Source: Mesorhabditis belari (lineage: Eukaryota; Nematoda; Chromadorea; Rhabditida; Rhabditidae). Taken from it: a stretch of 64,000 bases of DNA. Positions 54,122 to 64,000 of the stretch are shown piece after piece. The notes beneath the pieces were generated by a model that saw nothing but the letters and a program-made list of their open reading frames with translations, made no database searches and was not told where the DNA came from. The stretch is taken from contig CAUEEP010000737.1 in assembly GCA_958450365.1 (NCBI GenBank), positions 2,717,501 through 2,781,500 of the forward strand, written 5' to 3'. A program made the position numbers and the translations under genes. The first letter of the stretch is position 1. Each line of letters starts with the position of its first letter.

Positions 54122-57100
54122 TTAGTCCTTGTTGTTGACGATTAGAACCTAAAAAGTTAGCTTTAAAATCAAATTTACATTGAATTTTTAATGTTTTCAT
54201 TCTTTTAATCAAGGAATTTATATGTTATTTGTGTCGCAATGTCTTAAGTTTAAAGACAAAGCGTCTTAGACAAGTCTTAAGACAAAGCGGTGCCCCTGGA
54301 GCACTGAATTCTCTCATTTTCTTGCATTTTCTTGCAGAAAAGCGTGAGAAAACTGAATTCCGTATGCTAGAAGGGGTGTTTTTAGTCTTGAGTACAAAAT
54401 ATTTGATTCTTAAATTGCTAACTCACCTGCGTGGGTGCTGGATGATCAGAGGTTGATGGCTGGGCTATCGATTTCTTGCTACTCCTTCCACCGATTGTCG
54501 ATCGTCTCTGTGACAAATCGGGAAGCGGCTCTGGCTCCGGGGGACTAGAATTGGCATTGTTTCGGGAAAAATATCTAGCTGGATCGCTAGATCTCTAGAT
54601 CTCTAGATCTCTAGATCTCTAGATCTCTAGATCTCTAGATCTCTAGATCTCTAGATCTCTAGATCTCTAGATCTCTAGATCTCTAGATCTCTAGATCTCT
54701 AGATCTCTAGATCTAGCGATCCAGCTAGATCTGCTAGAGCTGGTACTCAAGGCTATAAGCCATCGGTCGGGTTAAACCATGCTAGAGTCCAGGATTAGAC
54801 TAGAACACTCGACTACGACAAGGCTAGTCAAGACCAGGTGGAATAAGTGCTCGTCTGGAGAGATAGAGAAATAAATAAGATCAGGACTAGACTAGGCTAA
54901 GGTTATCTGCCATGGTTTCGACTTCCCATTATGCCTTGGTATCTAGTTGTAAGTAGAATGATTTCCCCGACTCACTTATCGATTCGACGTTTGCTTGTGT
55001 AGGCCAACAGGGCGAACATCAACGAGCAAACGGCGGCACCAGACGAGAAAAGCAATCGCTTCCAGAATAAGTGCTCGCCTGAAGAGATAGATTTAGAAAA
55101 CTCTATCTGATATAAGCTTTTAAATAATCTATCGTAATTCAATAGAAAGCTACTCCTTTGTACTATAGATAGGGCACAAAATGATAGAGAATTGGCGTCT
55201 TTTGAAATGCTTACAATAGCAATTTCCTATATTTATTTACTATAATTCTAAGATAATAGATATTTTAAAATAGAGATCTTTATCTATTTACTAGAAAACA
55301 AAAAATTCTTTACCTGAAAAGAAGGCTAACCAAAGACAAATCGCCAACGAAACGGCGCATCCGAAAATGCACAAAACAAGCTAAAAATTTTTATTTATCC
55401 TTTAAATATTTTCATAAACTAAATAGAATCAAATCTTTTTGTTTACAATAAATTTTTGACATCAATTTTCTGCTTGAGCTGTTGGGAATAGAGTCTGAAA
55501 ACTCTACTCCCAACAGTAGAATTTGAAAACTCTACTCCCAACGGTAGAGTTTGAAAGCTCTACTCCTAACAGTAGAGTTTGAAAACTCTACTCCCAACAG
55601 TAGAGTTTGAAAACTCTACTCCCAACAGTAGAGTCTGAAAACTCTACTTCCAACAGTAGAGTCTGAAAGCTCTACTCCCAACAGTAGAGTCTGAAAACTC
55701 TACTTCCAACAGTAGAGTTTGAAAGCTCTACTCCCAACAGTAGAGTTTGAAAGCTCTACTCCTAACAGTAGAGTTTGAAAACTTTACTCCCAACAGCTCA
55801 AGCAGAAAATTGATGTCAAAAATGTCAAAAAAGAATAAAGAACAATTTGTTTTGTTGTCAACAACAAAAATTGAGAGTTGATTACTCGTTTTCAGTAAGG
55901 AAAAAGATTTCTTTGAAAGCTTTTTGTCGTTTTTTTTTAGTTTGAGTTCAACAAATGATCTCCTATTGAGGACTTGCAAGAAAAAGAAAAGAAAAAGAAA
56001 AGAAAAAAAAAAGAAAAGGAAAAGAAATTGAGAAGAAATTGAGAAGAAGAAAGAATTCAAAAGAAGCAGACCTCAATTTTTTCGTTTATTTTATGATCTT
56101 TTAAAAATTAGGAACGAAATTAGGTCAAAAATTGGAGAAAAGAGGTCGATTTTTGAATTTTTAGATAAAGTTTGCTTAATAGTTTATTCCTTTTTTTTTG
56201 ATTGATTGATTTAATTTATAGTCTATTTGTTTATTGATCTATTGATAAATTTAGATCTATTGATAAACAGATTCTCTAGAGGATACTTTGAAGTTTCTAC
56301 TTACTGTTGATTCAATAAAGTTATAGTCTATCTGTTTATTGATCTATTGATAAATTCAGAACCGATTCTCTAGAGGATACTTTAAACTTTCTACTTACTT
56401 TTAATTTAATAAAGTTATAGTCTATTTGTTTATTGATCTATTTTTTGCCAGATTTTCTGAGTCTTTGAACTATTTTTTCAATAAAGTTATAGTCTATCTG
56501 TTTATTGATCTATTGATAAATTTAGATCTATTGATAAACAGATTCTCTAGAGAATACTTTAAACTTTTAAAAAAATTTTATAAAATAAGCTCATTTGGTT
56601 TGAAAAATAACAAAAAGATATTGAATTTAAAGAAAATTTATTGTAAATTTTCGCCCCAATGGCTTCCAGGGACAATAAATCGATTAGAGCTTTATAAATA
56701 AATTCTATAATGATTTTATGACAGATTTACTCTCCTTCTTTATAAATAAACTCTACAATTCTACAATGATTTTATGACAGACTTATTCTTGTTCTCTTTT
56801 CTAAAACCTTTTTCAAATCTATGAAAGTATGGGAAAACTAGGGGAAATTCGTGGATTTCTCATTTTGGGAATAAGAAAAAGAAATCCATCAAATAAACGA
56901 AAAGATCTATGAATTTCACAATTTCTTCTCGAAAATTGAGAGTTCTTCCGGCTATAGAATAAAAAAAAAAAAAAAGCGGGGGAGAAATGTCAACAAATAA
57001 AATCTTTTCTCAAAAAATGAAAGGAAATCTTTTTTGGCAGCTTGGAAAGTTTTTTTGGGAGTGAATCCAGAAAGTAAAGCAATTGAATTGCAATTGAAGC

Positions 57101-58534
57101 AATTGAATTGCAGTTGAAGCAACTGAAGCAATTGAATTGCAATTGAATCAATTGACTTGCAGTTGAAACAATTGAATTACAATTGAATCAATTGAAACAA
57201 TTGAATCAATTGAAGCAATTGAATTACAACTGAAACAATTGAAGCAATTGAGCAATACAGCAATGAGTCAAAAATGAAAACAAAACCTTTCTAGCGCACT
57301 GAATTCTTCGTTTTTCTACGAATAAAGAGAAAAATGAGAATAAAAGAGAAAAATTCAAGTGTTCAGTGCACCAGAAAAAACCTTGTTTATCAAATTTTTG
57401 AGCTTAAAAGTAGTAAAACTGTAAAATATAAATGAATATAGTTTTTGAATGTTTTAAGAAAAAAAAAAGATTCAAATCAAAATATGATAAAGAAAGATAT
57501 AAAGATAAGATTCTATTTCAAATAATATCTATTCTATAATTTGAAACCTGTCCCAATGGATTCATGGCTCTCGTCTTGCATGGTGGTCGACTTTGGAGTA
57601 AAGTTTTCAGTTGACCTTTCCCATCCTCGGAGAATGATGCCTGAAAGTTCGATTAAGGAAAATTCAATCAATTTCACAAATATTTTTATGTAAATCATTT
57701 AAAAGTAAGGATTTAAAGAACTGATTTGAATTTTTTCTAAAGAATTGATTTGATTCGGATTTGATTCTAAAGAAATGATTTGATTTTAAAGAAATGATTT
57801 GGTTCTAAAGAACTGATCGGATTCTAATCTGATTCTGATCTGATTCTAAAGAACTGATCTAATTCTAACCGGATCCTAAAGAACTGATCGGATTCTGATC
57901 GGATTCTAAAGAAATGATTTGATTTTAAAGAAATGATTTGATTCTAAAGAACTGATCGGATTCTAATCTGATTCTAAAGAAATGATTTGATTCTAATCTG
58001 ATTCTGATCGGATTCTGATCTTATTCTGATCTGATTCAAATCTGATTCAAATCTGATTCAAATCTGATTCTAAAGAACTGATCTAATTCTAACCGGATCC
58101 TAAAGAACTAATCTGATTCAAATCTGATTCAAATCTGATTCAAACCTGATTCAAATCTGATTCAAATCTGATCCTAAAGAACTGATCTGATTCAAATCAG
58201 ATTCTAAAGCTTTAAAAGCAAAATAACCCAGCTATTCAGTTATCGACAAATAACATTTCCTTTAATAATTGAGCATTTTCATGTGCTTAACTTTTAGGTT
58301 AGATATTTTTTTGTTAAGCCCGCTACCAGTACTACTTTTTTATCCACAGAACCCTAGACTTTCTTAAAGAAGCCAGCTCTTGATTGATTTTTCAATCTTA
58401 GATCGATTTAGCTTCAATTTTCAAACATTTTCGACGATTCTTGACGCTTGGGCTAAGAGTGGAGCGCGATTGACATGACTGAGATGAGCGATCGTGGCGG
58501 GACGGGTTTGGCGGCTGATTTGTCGACTGGACAT
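54122..58534 (-). CDS. Two-TM protein of unknown function
   Basis: Exons (minus, 5' to 3'): 58534-58427, 57640-57548, 55380-55314, 55078-54976, 54544-54427, 54148-54122 (516 nt, 171 aa; all junctions GT-AG and in phase). The N-terminal 67 residues are soluble and Arg/Ser-rich (MSSRQISRQTRPATIAHLSH, then DGKGQLKTLLQSRPPCKTRA). TM1 is about residues 68-89 (LVLCIFGCAVSLAICLWLAF), a short loop GEHLFWKR follows, and TM2 is about 98-118 (LLFSSGAAVCSLMFALLAYT). The tail is TSKRRIDN, then a Pro/Ser/Lys-rich cytosolic stretch ending VLIVNNKD. A TTCAG acceptor upstream of the ATG suggests trans-splicing. Intron 2 (57547-55381) is repeat-filled. I do not recognise the family. Convergent with klp-12. Confidence 0.75.
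54572..54720. repeat. (AGATCTCT)n array with inverted flanks
   Basis: About 15 copies of the 8-mer AGATCTCT, itself containing the palindrome AGATCT. It is bounded by AGCTGGATCGCTAGATC at the left and GATCTAGCGATCCAGCT at the right, so the whole block is a foldback. Lies in intron 4 of the two-TM gene. Confidence 0.9.
55452..55822. mobile_element. Foldback element with internal array of 28-bp palindromes
   Basis: Terminal inverted repeats of about 35 bp (TTTTTGACATCAATTTTCTG CTTGAGCTGTTGGGA and its complement at 55787-55822) enclose around eleven direct copies of a 28-bp unit. Each unit contains the palindrome TAGAGTTTGAAAACTCTA followed by CTCCCAACAG. In intron 2 of the two-TM gene; no ORF. 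Confidence 0.88.
57072..57250. repeat. (CAATTGAA)n low-complexity repeat
   Basis: Variable repeats of CAATTGAATTGCAATTGAAG words, strongly palindromic because CAATTG is its own complement. Intron 2 of the two-TM gene. Confidence 0.9.
57720..58205. repeat. (AAAGAACTGATCTGATTCT)n tandem repeat
   Basis: Nearly 500 bp of AAAGAAMTGATYTGATTCTA units of variable length in intron 1 of the two-TM gene. Non-coding. Confidence 0.9.
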
Positions 58535-59692
58535 TGGTCACTTTCAATAGACTGAATAGGCTACTGTAGATTTGATGACTCTAGAACAGAGGTGTAGCCA
58601 ACTGATCAGAATATCGAGTATTGTTCAGATTTTAGTCGAGTTTACTGTACTCGTTTACTCTAGAATCGTTTCCGATAGATTTGGAAAGATGTCTAGAAAT
58701 CAGAAATTCCTGTAGTTGATTGGATTTGTGAATTGATTTAATATTTGAATCTTTTAAGGTTTGAATTCTAATGTTTGAATTCTAAGGTTAGAGCCAAGGA
58801 TCGGAGTTTGTAGAAGAAGAGAGAATGAGAAGGGGAATTGAGAAGGGGAATGAGAATGAGAAGGGGAATTGAGAATCGCGTGATCTCGACAATGAAGTGA
58901 TGTGTTTGCAAGGGGAAATTGTGAAGATGCGGTTGGTTAGCTTTCAGTGAATTGATGGAAAAGAGAAAGGAATTGGAATGAAAAGAGAGAAAAAAAGGGG
59001 GAGGGCCAAATGAGGCGCCGCTCGAGCGGGCATATCCCTTTTCTCGGAGCTGAAGGGGGGAGAGAAAGGCTGACTGTCACCTCCTCCCAGCGCTTTCTGA
59101 GCTCATTATCCCTTTTGTGAGTTGTTTTCCCCATGCCTGGAACACGTTAAAGTAGTTAAAGTATCGGTTTGTAGTGTTTGATTGTAGGAAATTGAATGAG
59201 CTACTGTAGAGTGAGATTTGTTGTTTTTAAGTTTAAACACCACAAAGAATTCTTCGAATTTCCTGCTACAGGAAATTCGAGTGTGCTAGACGGGGGTGTG
59301 TTTTGATGAGAGCATAAAGTGTACAATGAGTAACAATGAGTAACCTAAAAAGTATTTTAGGTAGATTTTTGGATATTTTATAATCGAAATTAATCAATTA
59401 AATAATCGAAAACTGTAAAATTCTTGGCTAAACGGGACAAGCTGTTATCAGAGATTTTGTATGTTGGAGTTGGAGTTGGAGTTGTTAAGTTTTGAATACT
59501 TAGATTGGGTGTTATTGTACAAAATTATTGTACTATTTGTTATGCAGAGAAGGTCAAAAAAAAAATGGCTTAGAGCTTCTATAATAAGACTTTAGAATAT
59601 AATTTGGATATGTAACGCATTTAGCTAATTGTCAGCTTAGATTTGACAGCTTAGATCGACGATACACGTTCCGCCCCTTCTCCCATTTGCAA

Positions 59693-60058
59693 TCTAACTT
59701 TAAGCTTAAATTTCTCCGTATTGAACTATTCAATTGAAATAGTTTTTGTATGAATCGATAGAGAAAGACTTGGCGCATCTAATAATACCAATAATATTTA
59801 AATTGAATAGCTCAACGCGAAGAGATTTGAGCTTAAAGTTAGATTTTTAATGGGAAAAGGATGGCGTGTATCAAATGTTCGATGATCTATCTGTTGTTGG
59901 AGTTGGAGTTGTTAAGTTTTGAATACTTAGATTGGGTGTTAAATTTACAGTTCTTTGAGAAAATTACCGTCTGCTTCTCCAGTAAAACCTTTAAGCACCA
60001 TTTTTGATCACTCTTCTTTAAATCAATCTTGTTTCTTTGAGTTTTTTCTGGGTTCGAC
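59693..60058 (+). repeat. 360-bp dispersed repeat, copy 2
   Basis: Matches 38478-38840 along its whole length with scattered substitutions and one GTTGGA duplication. A partial third copy lies at about 59465-59515 (GTTGTTAAGTTTTGAATACT) and a fourth fragment follows at 60062-60130. Confidence 0.82.
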
Positions 60059-60904
60059 AAAGAATCTTTAAATTGAATAGCCCTCCACAAAGATATTTGA
60101 GCTAAAAGGTAGATTGCTAATGGGGAAAAAGGGCTGAGCATTCGACAACTGTTTGAAAGCGATGAAACTTTTCAGAAATGAACTCATTCTCGGGCTTCCT
60201 CCAAGCCCTTTCCCCATAGCTTGACCACCAAAAATCAGATCGTCTTTTCTCACGTGGCAAAAAAGTGTTATTTTTGGAAAGATTCTGAGAGATAGGATTA
60301 TCCTTGAAATCCCTTCTCATTCTTGTATGAAATCGAATTGCGGAAAACAAGTGAGAGATTCTGAGAGCACAAAGGGGATAATGAGATGGAGGAATGGGCT
60401 TAGGCTCAGGATGGGGAGGAAGGATCAAAGAATGGAGATGGATCGAGTGCTGAAGATAGATCGCTAAGTGGCACAGTTAGGGGTGATGAGGAGCGTTTAT
60501 TTTTCGAGATAAACTTCGCTGTTTTGTTAAAAGCATAAAAATACCCTCGAATTCAGCAATCAAGTGCACCAGTTTTTGTAGTTATTCAAGTTTTTCAAAG
60601 TTTTCTCAAAATTCCTGGATAATTTCTGTTTTTCCACCTGAATACGAAGAGAACGTGTGAATTGAAACTAAATAAATAAAAAAACAAAAGCAGCTGTTAT
60701 TTGTAGTCAATTTTCTTAACAAAATAGATTTATTTATTTGTCAGTTTGATTGTCAATAGGTCGAGAACGAGATTTGATTTTAACAGCTATGATGAACCAA
60801 AAAAGAACCTGACAAAAGTCAACCTTTGTATGAAAAAATTGCTGTTGAAATCATTAAACCTCGTTCTTTTGTTGTTCATTTTGATAATGAAGGAAATGAA
60901 GAGC

Positions 60905-61185
60905 TCCTATCGATAGTTCATTCATTAGATAATCCATTCATTAGATAGGTTCGTTCATTAGATAATTCATTCATTAGATAGGTTCGTTCATTAGATAATT
61001 AGATAGTTCATCTAATGAATGAACTATCTAATGGATAGGAGCTCTTCTTAGATTCATTAGATAGTTCATTCATTAGATAATTCATTCATTAGATAGGTTC
61101 GTTCATTAGATAATTAGATAGTTCATCTAATGGATAGGAGCTCTTCTTAGATTCATTAGATAATCCATTCATTAGATAGTTTTTC
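60905..61185. repeat. CATTAGATA repeat cluster with inverted duplication
   Basis: Repeats of TTCATTCATTAGATAATTCA and TTAGATAGGTTCG. The block around GATAGTTCATCTAATGGATAGGAGCTCTTC occurs twice, in an arrangement where GAGCTCCTATCGATAGTTCA is mirrored by ATGGATAGGAGCTC. Non-coding. Confidence 0.85.
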
Positions 61186-61610
61186 TCTCGATATCTCGAT
61201 AATCTCTAATATCTTAATCTCTAAAATCTTCACAAGTATAAATAACATTTGACGTTTTGGTTTGAGAAAAAAAATACCCCAAGATTGAGAGGATTTTGGA
61301 GATTTTTTTTCTTTGAAAGAAAATTCTTTTATGAAAATTGGGGTCAATGATGAGAATTGTTGGAGAAATTTAAGGAGATTAGGGGGATTTTTAGGGAAGG
61401 ATTTTAAAGGATTTCAAAGGATTTCAAAGGATTTCAAAGAAGCGATGACATTTCGTTGGATATCATTTATCAAAATCCGATTCTTTACAAGAAGAGAAAA
61501 AAAAATAGGGATTTCTTTCGATTCTTTAGGGATTTCTATGGGAAATCCTTGTTGTCGTGCCAATCGATAATCAATTTGTTATCGGTAACGATCGATAACG
61601 CCAATCGATA

Positions 61611-61690
61611 ACGAGAAAGCAGGAATCTTTTCGGCTAACGCCCTGCTGGACAGTTGGGGCTGAACGTAGTCGGGGATCCATTTATCCAAA
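61611..61690 (-). repeat. Dispersed repeat (copy of 9037-9125 unit)
   Basis: AGCAGGAATCTTTTCGGCTAACGCC...GGGGCTGAACGTAGTCGGGGATCC is the reverse complement of the ivd-1 intron unit. Ends in TTTATCC, complementing GGATAAA there. Confidence 0.7.
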
Positions 61691-62604
61691 GAACCTTGAT
61701 TAAGGGGACTACAATTAAGGGAAGAATAAAAGAATTCTGACTGAATTCTGATTGAATTCTGATTGAATTCTGATTGAATACTGATTGAATACTCTTTGAA
61801 CGTCTACTTCTACAGCCAAAAGACTTCTAAAGACTTCTACAGTCGAAAGACTTGTTATAAAGCTTTTGTAGACAGCAAAAGCTGTTAGAAAGCTTTTGAT
61901 AAAGAGCTCAATCTCTTATCTTCTCACAATATAGAGCTATTTTATGTGAAATTTCTTTTCAAAAGATCACTTGTGGAACTCAAAAGATCTCTTGTACGAA
62001 TTTTTGGAAGGAATTTATCCTTTTCACAGAAAAATTCGCCACAAAAAGTCTCATTACAATCCACCGAAAGAGCCTTTCACCAAAATTGGCTTTTCTTTCC
62101 GTTTTTTTTCCGTTTTTTGTTTCTCTCTCGAAAATAAGCCCTTTTCTTGTCGGGGAATTCAATTGACGGCCCTTCTAATGGTCAAATATTGAGGAAAAGA
62201 GTTGGGAAATACTTGAATGTCGAGATTTGATTGCCTTTCACACAAACTAGGAGATCATTGGGCAATTGTGTACACATTTTTTTGAAAGAATCCAAATTTT
62301 ACAACTGAAAGACTGAGATTTTCATGTAGACGCCACAAAAAGTCTCATTACAATCCATCGAAAGAGCCTTTCACCAAAATTGAGCCTTGTTCACTTAACG
62401 TTAAATCTATTTTGAGTCATAAGAGTTCTCTATCATATTCTAAAAAAGCTAAAATTCGTTTTTAAATCAAAGCGCTTTGAAAGCAATAAGGCTAGGGGAG
62501 ACTCTCAAAGCTTAGAAATGCGTCAAATTGATACCAAACTTGTCCAAAGCCGACAGTTGAATAAGCCGGTCCTTTTATGGGTTGAGGTTGCAATGCAAAA
62601 ATTA

Positions 62605-62681
62605 GACAGCATCGGGATTCGAACCTGTAACCTCAAACTTACCAAGCTATGGCTCTACCAATAAGCTACAGCAACCAATAA
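62605..62681 (-). repeat. tRNA-derived sequence (SINE head or tRNA pseudogene)
   Basis: On the minus strand, GTTGCTGTAGCTTATTGGTAGAGC gives an A box and D arm, and GGTTCGAATCCCGATGC a perfect B box. The acceptor ends do not pair well and the anticodon arm is irregular. It is followed on the plus strand by an 18-bp tandem (CAGAGTAGAGCCTTATCC, 62698-62772). Confidence 0.5.
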
Positions 62682-63849
62682 GCTACAGCGACATTGCCTC
62701 CAGAGTAGAGCCTTATCCCAGAGTAGAGCCTTATCCCAGAGTAGAGCCTTATCCCAGAGTTGGGCCTTATCCCTTACTCGATTTCAAGCTAGGTCTGGAT
62801 CAAAGGTTACACGAATTTACAAAAATATGATTTGAATTAGCTGACCCGGCTTAACTCTGAAGAACATTTGGTAAAGTACAAATGCTCGAGTGCTTGAATA
62901 CATTCGAGAATTAGTGCGTTCTTGTGCTCGAGAGTTGGCACGTTGAAGGCATTTAGAAAGTTTCAGAGTTATTACTGCCACTAGCCGTGAACTTTCTAAC
63001 TCTCGAAGAGTAACTTTCAAAAGTGTAAACATTCGCTCGAGTACTTGAACGAGTGCTCGAACATGAACACTTGTAAAGAACAAAGCCGCTGAAAGCTGTG
63101 CTCTTTACAGCTTAACTTTGATCTGCTTTGAAATTGGTTTTTCCATAAAAGCTGCTGTCCATTTGAGCATTCCTATATTGTGAAGAATACCTTTGGTCCC
63201 AAAAAAGATCCCTTTCTTGGTTGATCATTTCCCCCGGGCATCAAGCTGTCTCTCTTCGTCGACGCCGGCAATTCTATTGATGGTCGATTCGACATCGTTT
63301 AAACAGAACTTTCAGAATAGTTTTTGCAATCTGAAAAATACAATAATACAATAATACAATAATAATCTTTGATTTTAAAAGAAAACAAAAAAAAAAGTAT
63401 AGAAATTTGAAAAAAAAGCTTTGAACAAGCTGCGACCTTTCTTTTTTTCTTTTCAAAATACAAATCTCAGCTCTAATTTCCTCATTTTTATCGTTATTTG
63501 AGAAAAAAAAAATGAAAAAATAAGCCAATTATGGTAAGTTTAAAAAAATATTTCCGTTTTTCTTTTATCAATTTTGCCAAAAAGTTGTTGATTAAGAGAT
63601 TTTTTAAGAGATTAGCTTAAGAGCTTTAGTTTGAGTTGAAATCTTGAGTTGAAAGCTAGAGTTGAAATCTAGAGTTGAAATCTAGAGTTAAATCGTGTTT
63701 GTTATTGTTTTAGAAAGTGCCAAAAGGCAAAAAAACCCGTCCAGATCTTTCCTTATCAAACCTTAGCTTTGCCTGGAAAGAACTTACTCTTGAAAGAAGC
63801 CAATACAGTTATCACTGTAGTTATCACTGATTCAGGCTTTTCTTATTGT

Positions 63850-64000
63850 CAACCCTGAAGAGATTCTAGAATAATTCCAAATAATTCTAAATAATTCTAG
63901 AATAATTCTAGAATAATTCTAGAATAATTCTAGAATAATTCTAAACAATTCTAAACAATTCTAAAGAATTCTAGAATAATTCTAGAATAATTCCAAATAA
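63850..64000. repeat. (AATAATTCTAG)n tandem repeat
   Basis: Over ten copies of the 11-mer AATAATTCTAG, reaching the window edge. The repeat unit contains the palindrome CTAGAATTATTCTAG in register. Confidence 0.92.

Larger units (their letters stand above)
58535..64000. other. Repeat-dominated intergenic region
   Basis: No convincing exon found on either strand. Contents: GC-rich patch 58990-59110 (probably promoter DNA upstream of the two-TM gene); foldback repeat 59230-59320; the 360-bp repeat copy 2 (59693-60058); CATTAGATA repeats (60905-61185); the 61.65-kb dispersed repeat; GAATTCTGATT repeats (61735-61800); a tRNA-derived unit (62605-62681) with an 18-bp array; and AATAATTCTAG repeats to the window end. 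Confidence 0.6.

Noticed and set aside
58937..59134. 65-codon minus-strand ORF upstream of the two-TM gene
   Set aside because: GC-rich promoter-like DNA; the frame does not splice into the downstream exons.
60117..60428. 103-codon minus-strand ORF
   Set aside because: No signal, domain or introns; it abuts a dispersed repeat and has no supporting context.

Overview
The window looks like nuclear DNA of a free-living (rhabditid-type) nematode. It is AT-rich, genes are built from many short exons with GT..TTTTAG or TTTCAG introns of often 40-60 nt, and the recognisable proteins are nematode orthologues: FLP-13, IVD-1, snapin, an MLL5-type PHD-SET protein, a TTBK-like kinase, cysteine-string protein and a KIF21 kinesin. 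From memory, several of the C. elegans counterparts (flp-13, ivd-1, snpn-1, set-9/set-26, klp-12) lie on chromosome IV, which hints at conserved macrosynteny. I cannot name the species. All gene models were spliced by eye. In each model every exon junction keeps frame and each complete model gives a CDS divisible by three.

Layout. 1-3.8 kb: repeat-rich intergenic DNA with nested SINE and MITE copies. 3.8-6.5 kb (+): flp-13, encoding eight amidated PLIRFG peptides. 7.2-16.0 kb (-): ivd-1, a small coiled-coil gene and snapin, all on one strand and perhaps an old operon. A mariner copy lies in ivd-1 intron 3. 16.0-16.6 kb: divergent promoter. 16.6-23.4 kb (+): a 37-exon PHD-SET (KMT2E/SET-26) gene. 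24.8-29.7 kb (+): a Rap-like GTPase whose second intron holds a complete minus-strand TTBK-like kinase with degenerate catalytic motifs. 29.9-30.5 kb (+): a small putative membrane-protein gene. 31.1-33.2 kb (-): dnj-14, the cysteine-string protein. 33.45-34.92 kb: a decayed Tc1-like transposon. 34.9-39.8 kb: intergenic. 39.9-52.4 kb (+): klp-12 (KIF21-type kinesin), with many MITEs in its introns and an unresolved 3' end. 54.1-58.5 kb (-): an unrecognised two-TM protein. 58.5-64 kb: repeat-dominated intergenic DNA.

Functionally these are unrelated housekeeping and neuronal genes (neuropeptide, synaptic chaperone, kinesin, leucine catabolism, chromatin). The unusual content is mostly in the non-coding part. 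There are at least six families of foldback or TIR elements, a tRNA-derived SINE family present in nested copies, and a foldback element whose interior is a tandem array of palindromes. The nested, probably catalytically impaired kinase is the most interesting protein-level observation.
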